Shown here: in pieces, positions 35,201 to 46,400 of the stretch
Layout of the letters: every line of letters begins with the position of its first letter
How positions within the stretch are numbered: position 1 is the first letter of the stretch
Source of the DNA: Polytrichum commune
Taxonomy: Eukaryota; Streptophyta; Polytrichopsida; Polytrichales; Polytrichaceae
Reading direction: 5' to 3'
NCBI GenBank assembly: GCA_950295325.1
Contig: OX485803.1
Location: 10,912,001 to 10,976,000 of the forward strand
Length of the DNA: 64,000 bases
Notes under the pieces: model-generated
Database searches by the model: none
Told to the model about the DNA's origin: nothing
Seen by the model: the letters and a program-made list of their open reading frames with translations, nothing else
Program-made: the position numbers and the translations under genes

Positions 35201-37874
35201 GAGTATTCTGTCTAAAACCCTGAAACATATGATAATTGGACTTAACATTCTCTCCATGTGGACCACTTCACTACCCACAGTCATGCACGTTCTACTGGAC
35301 GTTCCCAAATACGTTTACAAGAGCGTTCCCAACTGAATTGTTGTCCCACTTCACTACTATGACTCCGCAAAGTTAATTCGGACATCAAATGAGCCCATGT
35401 GGATTTCTATAATTCCTCCAATCACTGTTTATAGTAGTAAAAGACATGTAGTGAAGTAGGTGTTGGAATAAAAGACGTGCTTTGTAGTAGTGTATGGCCG
35501 CAAGCTCATTTCCGATGCTCAAGCGAAGCTATCGGAGCTGGAGGCAAAGCGGGATGATTTGAAAGCTAAAAAGGATGCTAGGCTGGACTTTATTCACAGA
35601 GATCTTGAAGGCCTCCAGCTCCGAGTTGATGCTCAAAAAGGTATTCTCGCAGTTTTTGAGGAGACTTGCGGTGGTGGGCAAGCAGAGATACTGGAATTGG
35701 CGAAGTTGACCAATGCAGAGGAAGCCTGGAACAACGCCAAGTGTAGGCAGTTTTTGTGGAAGCGTCACCGACTTGCATTCCAGTCCCAGCTTCGAGGTAT
35801 GCAGGCTGGCTACGAGCGCCCTACAACAACACCTGCGCCGTTGCCGTCTATCTACAACGACTGGCGACAGGAGCCTGTAGATAGTGAGACAATTGACATC
35901 AATATGTGCCCATTTTGTTTGCGGGGCTTTCAGCCTTCGTGGGATTGTCGTTTAGCCTCCTGCCGCCACGCTTACCATTCATGGTGTGCACTCACGCATT
36001 TCAGCGAGTCCACCAAATGCATTCACAAGGACTGTGCTATGGAGATGCACAAGGATTGGTGGATCTGTATAGGAATTCAGAAGCTGGTGTTGGGGAAGGA
36101 TGGACTTGTCATGGCTGCAACATGGGAAAGAGCACCACTTACACGTAATGCAATCCTCACTTCCCTGTTTTTTTGTCCAATTTATCTTTATCATGCTGGT
36201 TTAGGGGGTTTGGCATTGCTGTGGGTATGGATGCATTGGGTGCACATGGGCTTCTGTCCCCTACAATACGATGTCTAATGAAGTCAGAAGGGGAGGTGGG
36301 TGTAATTTTCTCTGGACTTTGGCATTGTTGTGGTTTTAGGGTTGACTCTATAGATGCAGTAAAGGACTTCTGGACTTTCTAGCTGCACACATGAGTTAGT
36401 CGTGAGCAAAGTCGACTTCTCACCTGTGATTGTGGGTTCCACGTGGTACTTGTAGGGAATTTAAGAGTACATGTTTGTTTTTAGGAGCCCTGCATTGTTT
36501 GTATTGATTGTATGGAGCCAACATTCAGAGGTATGTACTTCACATGGTTGTCAATGTTTAGGGTGTGCTAGGAATGGGCTTTAGTCCATCTCATGTGGAG
36601 GTCCAGTGACTGCAAAAGAGGAGTTAGGGGTGAATTTGAACAGTTTGGCATCGTTGTATGATGGTATAAAAAATATGCAGGCAGTATAGGAGTTGTGGAC
36701 TGTGCAGTGTTGTAAATGGCTTCGTAGTGAATGTTGTAGAGGATTAGGGAATACACGTAACGCCGTTGAGAATCTACAATCTTTGGATGATTTCTATGGA
36801 GGCAACATCTTGTGGTTTTGATTGTGATGGGACTTTCATGGATGTCAAACAATGGCAATGGGTTTCTATATTTCCCACGTGGATGAACAGTGACTTCTAG
36901 GGGGAGTTTGATATGATATTGATCACTTGTGGCTTACATGGATTTTGTTGTTTAGGGTGTGGATGTGTAGTGACTGCTAAAGGGTATGGACATGGAAGGG
37001 TTACTCAACAAGGTTTGAGGGATTGCAATTCCTATATTGCTAAAGTGTTTGAGTTTATGTGGCTCCCTAATGGTTGTATGTGTCTATTGCAGACCTTGGA
37101 CAAACGTCCCGAATGATTTCTGGGGTTCAGAGGGTGCGGGAACCAGCTCCTTCACGTACTCCGAGTCCCTCCGTTGGAAGCTTTCAAGACTTGGCCGCCA
37201 GGAGGCCCCGGCAAGATGACTCTGTGATGCACAAGGTCACCCCCCCAACTCACCCGCTGCCACATTTACACCGAATGGCACCTCCTGCCATCCGAGATCT
37301 CACTGTTCCACAAATGCAGGTACCTGTTGTGCAGCATGATTCTATCATACCCGAGACGGAGGCTGATGCCACTTCTGATGAGGTGCAGTTTCTAGAGAGG
37401 CGCACAAAATCCAGAAACGACGTGCAGTGGGAAGAGAGGCTCACCTGCGGGGACGAGGAAGTCAATGGGCGGTTGAAGAGGAAAAAAGGCCACCAACGGA
37501 TTCAGCCACAGGAGAGGGAGGTGCGCATCAACTTGCAAGAGGGTGACGTATCTCAGAAACAGAAGATGAATGGTTGCAGTTCCCGGCGGGGTCCTCAATC
37601 ACAGGCCGCTTGTGATATTGAGGGCGACACTGCTGAATTCTCCACTGACGAGGACGACGAAGCCGAGGGTTCGGAGGACGATTTTCAAGACACCCCATCA
37701 CTGTCCCAGCTAGGTTTTAGGGGGAAGGACTCCCACATTGATCGGTTCCTGAGAGGTAGCGGTGACGAAGACGACCGCAAAAACTCTGCTATGAACAAAG
37801 GGAAGAAACTGCCCCTTGCTAATCGAAAGAGCATTTCAACGAGGACCAGATCGTCCCAACGGGGGAGGCCTTAG

Positions 37875-38411
37875 GGATTCCGTAATTTTGTCTTTGATGT
37901 TTCTGGAATTCCTGCATGCCTTGAACAACACTAAGGAATGGCCTTGAAGGATAATTTTGTCCAGGCAATTGCAGTACATGGTTTAGGGAATGTGTGCTTA
38001 TACAGACTACCTGGTTTAGCTCTAGTAGTAAGCAGGTGTTGGTTTAGCTCCAGTAGTAAGCAACAGACTTGTGCATTGCCTAAGCCAACTCATGGAAATT
38101 TAATTGATCGCAGTGGTGCACTGCTTTTGTATTCTTGTTATTTGTGGGTAGGTGGCTCACTCGATGCTTTGCAGGCTCCATAAACTTTTCCACCAATGAG
38201 GATGCTTGAAGTGTAATGGTCACGGGCTCTCAGTCTTGTGTCTGAAGTGGCCCTAACTAGGCTTGAGATTATGGGAAGATCGAGGTGAGATCCATGAAGC
38301 CATGATCCTTCTGCCAGGAATGTTCTGTTTCTTTTGTTATGTTTTCATAACTTTAGTCTTGTTAGGTTCGTCTATGAAATATGTAAGGATTTTTGTTTGA
38401 GGTAGAGGTTT
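37875..38411. other. 3' flank of the RING-like gene
   Basis: No coding sequence is recognised. GCTCTAGTAGTAAGCAG and GCTCCAGTAGTAAGCAA near 38021 and 38048 are a small imperfect direct repeat. This is probably the 3' untranslated region and spacer. Confidence 0.4.
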
Positions 38412-39209
38412 GTGACTGCCCCACATTCTATTTTTCTTCTTCCACTTGGAGCCCGTCATGTGGTTTTAAATCAACAAGGGCCAGGAACCTCTACAGTGGA
38501 GCCCACCAAGCAATTGGTTGAAAGGCCTATCAACACAAATATGCAAGCAGAAACTACTGAGGAGTTCACCACTGCCCTTCTCCATGCAACTCGACTTAGT
38601 ATTAAGCCAGGGCACTCTCAAGAAGCAGCCTCTAGAGATGAGGTTGACATTAGAGAGTTTTGTGAACCTAAAAGTATGCACCGAATGGCACCATGGTCAA
38701 CGTTGGGGGGAGCTGCATTGGCCCTGCACAATGCCAATGTGTTCATCATCATTGAGAAGATGATAGAGTATCCTCACCTGATTGCAGAAGATGCCCGGGA
38801 TGACCTGTACCGCATGCTACCAAAAAGTGTGCGAGTGTCTCTACGTTCAAGACTACGGGCCAACATGAGGTCTTGTGAGTTTGGAGCATATGACTCTGTT
38901 ATTGCTGCAGTTTGGAAAGAAGCACTAGAGAGGATCCTAAGCTGGTTGGCTCCGCTTGCCCACAACATGATCAGATGGCAGTCGGAGCATAACTTTGAGC
39001 AGCAATAAGTTGTTTCGCGAACGAATGTCCTACTCCTTCAGACACTGTACTTCGCTGATTTGGATAAGACAGAAGCAGCCATCACGGAGCTTCTTGTGGG
39101 CTTGAATTATATTTGTGGGCTTGAGCAAGAACTGAAACAGAACACCATGATGATGGAGGAGTACCAACTTCACAAAGTTTCAGATGAGTATCTTGGGTGG
39201 CAATTCTAG
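38412..39209 (+). pseudogene. PSI1-like DUF668 protein pseudogene, N-terminally truncated
   Basis: The conserved DUF668 core is clear: STLGGAALALHNANVFIIIE, then ARDDLYRMLPKSVRVSLRSRL, LERILSWLAPLAHNMIRWQS, and after a stop VVSRTNVLLLQTLYFADLDK and TEAAITELLVGLNY. DUF668 proteins of the PSK SIMULATOR type are plant growth regulators of about 500-650 residues with an N-terminal DUF3475 domain, which is missing here. A TAA at 39006-39008 interrupts the domain at EQQ*VVSR; the frame then continues to TAG at about 39207. No introns are seen in the piece and no ATG begins it, so it is a partial copy or retrocopy. Confidence 0.8.
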
Positions 39210-40404
39210 TTCACCCTGTGGTTACCAGGCATTTGTAGGGGTTTGGAATGGAGGGGCAGGTGCATTGAAAATTCAACATGTATTCTAGTCAATTCTTTTG
39301 GAAACAAATCGTTCAATTGTATTCATACACTTCAATTTGGGATATCATCCGAAAGTGATACCAATGGAGGATCTACAAAAGCTGCCGCGTGTGATATTTG
39401 AAAACTGGCTGATCTGTGACCGTGAAAGTTTTTGGGGTCCAAATATTTTCTTATCATTATGTTTGCCCGAGTCTTATCAGTGTAACATGTTCTTGCATCA
39501 CTATGAAAAGCCTCACTCTGCTGAATTGCATTGTTTATGCCAGGTGAACATAAATTCGTCTTTTAATATTGAAATTGATGAACTTACAGTTTATCTTTCA
39601 TGTAGCACCTTGTTCTTATTCATACACTAATTGTAAGTCATCAAAAGGAAGACATCTAATGAGTGTCTTCCCCAGTTTGTATCCAACATATGTGGGCAGT
39701 TTGTTTTAGAGTAATGCCTTGTTGAAACCTGGGTTTCATACATGAGCATTTCCATGTTAGGAATACTATGTCCACTAGATTTGAAGAATTTGAAAACCAA
39801 TGCCTCAAAAACATGGTGAATTCTTTAAGTTAGTTTTTCAGTGCTTTGTGAACTAAAGGCAGTACAAATGAGTGGATGGAGAGATAAAACAATCACATGA
39901 TAACACACAATGTATCAAATGTCAGTAATGGGTTGAACTCGTTGTTCTTGAAATCCATATACAGTCATACCCATTGGGTAAATCATCAATTGCTACTTAA
40001 TGGAGCGCTCATCCATTGACAGAAACAGATTGGCCACTTTTCAGACAGAGTACAAGCATCAACACAATTTGAACATCTGAAATACTATTTATTTATTCAT
40101 TGTTACAACATTCCAGCTGCATAGCTAACTTCCTACAGCAGGATGAGAATCTCGGCTATTGAACCTCATACAAGTAGCAGTACAACTTGAACCACCTACA
40201 TGCAACACTGTATACGAACAGTGTCGTCGATATGCACCCTCCTTCGCAGTGACAGCGTTCACGCCTGCTCTAAAATGGCCTCTTCCACTTTTCTCTGCAG
40301 CTTGTACACTGGGTCATTACCAGACACACGATGATCACACAACAACATCGGGAATTTCACTGCACAAACATGATCTGCTAGAATGTGCGCCCTATGTGAC
40401 TTCC
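39210..40404. other. Intergenic, nothing recognised
   Basis: About 1.2 kb without convincing coding potential on either strand, between the DUF668 pseudogene and the 3' end of the minus-strand transposase-like gene. The 93-codon frame at 40159 has no motif. Confidence 0.5.
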
Positions 40405-43400
40405 TCAAGAGGACATACGTATCATACTATCAGCCCCTAGTCCATACTTTTGGTAGTACAAGCCTTCAAGAACCAAGTCTCCAGGTATGAATTCCTCACC
40501 CCACTTGCAAACAAATGTTGTCTTACAAGTGTAAACTTTCCTAGTGCATACAAGAACATAAAAATCAACATTTTCTTCATTATCAGGGGAAGCTGCAACA
40601 GCAAAATTATCACCCACTTTGAGTATTGATGCAAAATATGTACCATTCACTCCAACATCATGCCAATCATCCACCGAAAATTCAGTCAGTTGGACATTCC
40701 TGACATACGCAGCGTTCAATGGCACTAAGACCTCCAAGATCCAGTCCCCAGCCCAAGCTCTATTCTCACACTCCTCCCAGTTGCCTTCAATACATGAGAA
40801 ACAAAAACATGCCAAATTGCGCTTCAGCAACTTACCCACCTCCATGCTGCCGACGGAGCGAATAGAGTGTAAATCTCTGCATCGAGGTATGGGCTCACAA
40901 TCGTACTCATGTTCCCTATCAACATCCCCTTCGAGAACATGCCAAAATGTTCTATTCACAGGCCTCCTATCGCCATAGACAGTCTTTGGGCGGTCACTCA
41001 ACTCTTTCCTCAAGTAACCGACAACATCTGCAGCGCACTGTAGCTTCGGGCCATTTATGTCCAATTGGGCAGTTCGAATGTACCGTTTGAGGACAGCACC
41101 TGCTCCATCATGCGGTCCTTTCCCATGCCCTGTTCCAAAAAAAGACCACATGCACGTGCAACCACCAGTAATCTCTGGATACTGAGCTACAAAGTACCAG
41201 GGGACTCGACTCTTGAACTGATTTGCACAGCCATCAGACCATATCCAATGATGTTTCGGTGTGAAACCCCCCTGAAGAACGCTCTCCCAATGCAATATCA
41301 GGCAGTGTTGCACAAAATAGCTATCATGTTTCATATCATCACTAATGTAGAAATGGTAGCTTGTGATATTGCGTGTGCTCTCATCATGTGGATCTAGGTG
41401 AGGATTTCGAACGTATGTGATGTGTACAAGGATGCTAATTTGGTAGCTATGCCAGTGCATGGACTGGACTTCATTTTGTACCTCAAAAGAATAGTTTTCA
41501 GCATAGTCAATGACAGACACCATTGTGTCTGCAGGGGAGGTCCTCAAGCACGTCCTAAACTGCTCATCCTCCCACTTCGCCACAAAACTATGACGCACAA
41601 AAAATTGGAGTTTTGGTTTGAGGTATTTGATTAACTCACGCGATGTTGTGTCTTTGTAAACCAACTGCAATTTCTTCCGTTGTAGACCTTTCCTCGTAGT
41701 GATTGACTGCATCTCGTAATGCTTCCATTGCACAGTTATTGGAGACAGTCCATCCTCTTCGGTAGGACACATTGGCAGAATATCCACACCGCAACTCAAA
41801 CAATGTGAACCCTTTGAGTGGTCCACCACTCTGCGGGATCACTTTTAGTTAGAATGTTAGCATTAAAAGTTAGAATTGATAGGGAATTTAGGAAAAATTA
41901 GTTCATTTAGCATTTAGCCTAGAAGAAGGAAGGTCAAAATGAAACTAAGTAGTGCTAGAAGATAGCAAAGTAGAAAAAATGTGCTAGCTAGTAAAAACAA
42001 CTAGCTAAGCAAATATTAGTAGATGCTAGCTATTAAGCAAATGTTAGTAAATGCTAGCTAAGCAAGTGTTAGTTTATTAGTTAGTGTGAGGCACACAAGA
42101 CTATTAGAGGTGGTTTAGGTAAGAAGATAAAATCGGCTTGAAGACTTTTGAAGACAAAAAAGAAAGAGAGCAAGGGGGCTACTTGCCCACTTGCCCCCTT
42201 GCCAACTCGATGGCGAAAAATTAGAAAGATTTCTAGGTTCCCCGTCGGAGCCACCTCGGCGAGAGGGTGGCAACCTCAACCAGGAAAACCCCCGAGCCAA
42301 AATTTCGGGAAAGGGTTTGAAAAATGGATCCGGTGGAGGAGGGGTCCAACCCTTTTGTGAGAGGGTTTAAAAACCCCTCCTTCCACCTTGTAGCTCTCTC
42401 TCTTTCTCTAGTTTTTGGGCGAAGCCCTGCTTCAATGTAGTTAGGAAAAAATCCTTTAGCATGTATTCTCAATGGTCTAAAAGAAAGGCTTGAGAACCTC
42501 CTCTACTCTCTCTCTCCTAGTTAGGTTGTGTGTTTATTAACACACCAACAAAATTATTCCTTCTTTTGTAGAGGTAGGTTGGATGGTAGAGTTTTGAGTA
42601 GAGGCATTATAGACCTCATCTGCCAATGCCCTGAAGGCTTAGTTCAAAAGCTAGAACAAGATACTTATCATTTTTCTCTTAGAGAGATTTCATATAGCTA
42701 TCCATAGCCGTTTCCCATTTGTGATTTGGTTGAGATGACAATTAGTTATGGATTTTCAAAGATGGAGTAGAAAAACTGGGTGGTCTTGTGGGTAGCGGCT
42801 GCTGGATCAGACCTGCGAGCCCAATAGGAATTTTAATTCCAAGAAATTATATTTTTCCCAAGTAGAACTTTTGTGTAGCTTTCCAAAATGGCTTAGAACA
42901 TTTGATTTGAGCATGATTTGAATTAGATATGAATTGTGCAAGATGGGACACATAGTTTGAGAACTTTTGGTTGACTGCTGCATTACAGAGGACCTGCTGG
43001 GTTCACTTCGGCTTACCTTTCTAATCACATATTTTTATCAAATACATCTTTTTAATATCTCTCCAGGGTCATATAGAACGTTTGATTTGACTAAGATTTG
43101 AATTAGATATGAATTGTTGAAGGCGAGATACATAGTTTAAGCCTTCTTGATTGACTGCTGTGTTACAAGGAGTCCGCTGAATTTCTATTAGCTTAACCTG
43201 CTGATGTCATAATTTTTCTAGTTAGAGCTTGTTCATAGCTTTCCAATGGTATAAGGAAAGCCTAGATCCAAGTAGTAAGGAATGTGCTATGAATTTTTGA
43301 AGTTAGAAGGTAGATAGGTGGGTTGGAAGGGTCGGTTGAATCGACCTCACACTTCCAACCCTCATAACTTTTGCATTTCTTATCCGATTAGAGTGATTTT

Positions 43401-46400
43401 TAGATCATTGGAAAGATAATTTGGTGCACTAAGTATAAATATTATGCTTAGGATTAAATTACAGGGCAGAATAACACTTTATATTTTAATTGTTAACTAA
43501 GGTACGCTTACTACCAAACTAGTTACAAAAAAGGAGGCAAGGTCGACGCTCGGTGTCGCGCACCTCTCCATGAGGAGTGCCCGAAACACCATGGGCACAA
43601 GGGGGACCCCGGAGTGACACCCGGGACTTGTGGCGCCGTTGGTGAGAGGGCCCAAGTGATCCTAGTGTGGGTGAGGGCCCCGGGCGTTGGGAACGCCTCC
43701 CACCCACAAAGACTAGGAGGCATGAGGGTGAGGCCATGAGCTATGCGTAGCTCATGGCGTGGTGATTCTAGAATGCTCAAGAACACCTCAATCCGAGGTG
43801 TGAGCTAGGAGTTATGGCCATTTGAGTGGGGTGCTGTCCCGGGACAGCGCCCTGGTACAGCAGTGCCTGGGAGTGATTCCCGGGACTGCCAAGGTTCAAA
43901 CAGGCATAACTTCCTCAAGACTTGCCCGAATGGGGCAAGTGAGGAGTCCATCGGCATCTACGTGAAGCGTAGATGAGGATGGAGTGGTTGGTTGTTATGA
44001 TCAGACATCATACAAGGAAGTTATGATGGTCTGAAGCTGCTGGGGGGTTCTAGGCCCAGCAGCTAAAGGAAATTGTCCACTTGGCCCCAACTCTTGGTAG
44101 GGAGACAAGAGGTTGGTTGACGGTGGGGTAGGGGCCCCGCGTAGAGTCCTAGAGGCTTATATGGGTGAGGTGGTGTGGCCTCATCCACCCGAGGCCGAAC
44201 GGCACGGCCTCCATGGGCATTGGCCCATTGTGAGGCCATAGTTGCCTAGTATGCTTCGGGTTGTTGTAGTGTTGCTCCGGCAACGCGATGATCAACATAG
44301 GATTGGACTTCCATGGATGGAAGTCCACATTGGGGAAATGGGTTACCGATTAAGGGGTGAGTCCCGAAAGCAAAGTAGGAGGGTTGGTTCCCTCCTATGA
44401 ACTATTGGTCCGGGGTAAGAGGAGCTATCCATTAGCATGGCGGAATGCGAAGGGTTAGCGCTCGTAACCTTTGGTAGAAACAAAAATTGGCAAGATTATT
44501 AAGGGACCTAGCAAGGGTTGCGACACTTGGTATCAGAGCAGGGTTCCAATATTTGAGCTAGCACTTTGAGGGAAGCATGGCTATCATATAAGCGGGTTAT
44601 GATGGTGACCCGGGGTTTCCAAAAGGTTGTGAGGCTCAAATTGGAACAAAGATCATGTGTAAATGGAATTTGACCATACCATTGGTTCTAATGACAATGG
44701 TGGGCATGAGGGTGGATTCGGTGAGGAAAATGGAGGAGTGCTTTGAAAAGGCTCCCGCAAACCTCAAAAAAGCATTTGGGGCCTAGAATACCGAATGCAC
44801 CCAAAACCTTGGAGGGCATTAATGTTGGATTGAAATTCCAATTCGAAATGCTTGGAAGATATTGATGATGTTGGAATGAATTTGGTGGAAATGAGGCGTG
44901 CGGGCCTCTTAAGGCGTATATGCGCAAATTTCACACCCAAATGAATTGTGCATCTTAGATGAACGAGTTTTCTAAGAAGTACATCGTTTTAGATGGGGTT
45001 TTAAAAGCGGGTGGTGAATACCAAGTTCAAATTTCCAAAAGTTTATTGAGGTTGTGGCGGGGATCATCAAAATTACAACGAGCATTAAGGCCAATGACCC
45101 CAATAAGAAATTTGGTGGTGCCTTACAACAATGGACGTTAAGGGGAGATAGGTACCACGCCAAATAATACTTATGCCGCGGACCAAATGTAAGACGATGG
45201 CATTGTGGCCAAGGCTAGTAGCCTCAAGCCGAGGCCAAGTCTTTTGTACTTTGAGGCTCAAATGAATGGGACAAATGTCTCATGGGTTGATAAAGAGGCT
45301 ACCATTCCTTCTTGAGCCCAAAACTCGCAAGGGAGTTGGGGCTTGCCGATTGATAGAGCGGGCAAGCCCTCCAAGGTGCGGTTTGGAAAGGGCGAACCGC
45401 ATGAAACAAAGGAGGCCGCGATGCATGTAACTTTTCAATGTGGGACATTGGATTTTTGTCAAAATTTCACACCATGTGAAATAGATGAAATGCATGTCAT
45501 TGTGAAGGCCGCCTTCTTTGGAACTCACATGATAGATGTGAGGTGCAAGCCGGTGAGCTTGCGGTGCATTTGTGATGTCTTGATGGCAAAGAATTGCACT
45601 ACAAATTGACAAGGACTCCTATGGTAGGAGGAACCAACTCGAATTTGGTCTTAATGGACCAAATGAATAAACGGAAAAACATAATTATAATGGTCGTGGT
45701 TCAATTGGAGCAACTCCAAGGAACTCATGGGGAGGCTAGGAAAGATAGGCCTCCCCAAAACCACATTGGTGGGATGTTGGTGAGGTACAAGGATGTATTC
45801 ACCAATGTGTTGTCCAAAATGTTACCGCCAACGAGTGGAGGAAAAAAATTTAAAAAAAATTTAAAAATTGCTCAACCAGAGATTGAGTTCCTGAGGTATG
45901 TGATGACAAAGGAAGTTGGTGGATGAACATGACAAATGTCAAGGCAATCCAAGAGGAGAATTGGCCCTTGACTCAAGAGAAGGGCTAAGGTCATTTGTTG
46001 GCCTAGCCAACTACTACCACCACTTCATTCGAGGTGTTTCTAAGGTTGCTAGGACCTTAGTCAACTTGTTGGAAAAATGGCTATCCCAAGAGTGGGATGA
46101 GTCTTGTCACCAAGCCTTTGGGGAGCTCAAGAGCAAGTTTCCTTCACAAGATGTGGTTAAGTTCCCGAGTTTTCACAAGCATTTTGAGATGCACATGGAG
46201 GCGAAGGACTTTACCATCGGCGGATGTTGGTCCAAGATGGATGACCATTGCTTATGGGAGCATTAAGCTCCATGGTTGTCGAACCTTGTACGGCTTGTGC
46301 AAGAAATGGTTATCCCAAGAGTGGGATGAGCCTTGCCACCAAGCCTTTTGGGGAACTTAAGACCCAGTTCTCTTCGCCACCCGTGCTCAAGTTCGTGGAG

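Larger units (their letters stand above)
29082..35492. mobile_element. Non-autonomous CACTA (En/Spm) element, 6.4 kb
   Basis: The left end CACTACTACAAAACACGTCT and the right end (reverse complement CACTACTACAAAGCACGTCT) form inverted repeats of about 24 bp with one mismatch. A 3-bp duplication TAT flanks the element (29079-29081, 35493-35495). The motif CGTTCCCAA occurs twice near each end (29218, 29224; 35300, 35324), like the subterminal transposase-binding repeats of CACTA elements. There is no intact transposase. The interior is AT-rich with CA-rich stretches, a four-copy repeat, a gene remnant on the minus strand, and a nested TIR element. Confidence 0.93.
28284..37874 (+). pseudogene. 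RING-like zinc-finger gene interrupted by a CACTA element
   Basis: Coding parts: 28284-29081, then after the CACTA element and one TAT copy 35496-36144, then 37093-37874, with a 948-bp intron (36145-37092; GTAATG donor, TTGCAG acceptor). Together they give 743 codons including the stop with no other break. Residues 1-260 are unrecognised (PEILWDRKSLVTRDWF, YRYSTMDEEFVRKVETMW). A coiled coil follows (LISDAQAKLSELEAKRDDL). The zinc-binding region has CPFC, DCRLASCRHAYHSWC and later CIHKDC, like a RING/RING-variant finger. The last exon is an acidic and basic low-complexity tail. The insertion falls at codon 266, between the N-terminal region and the coiled coil. The ATG choice rests on it being the first ATG in a frame otherwise opened only by TTG. 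It is probably inactive unless the element is spliced out. Confidence 0.75.
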
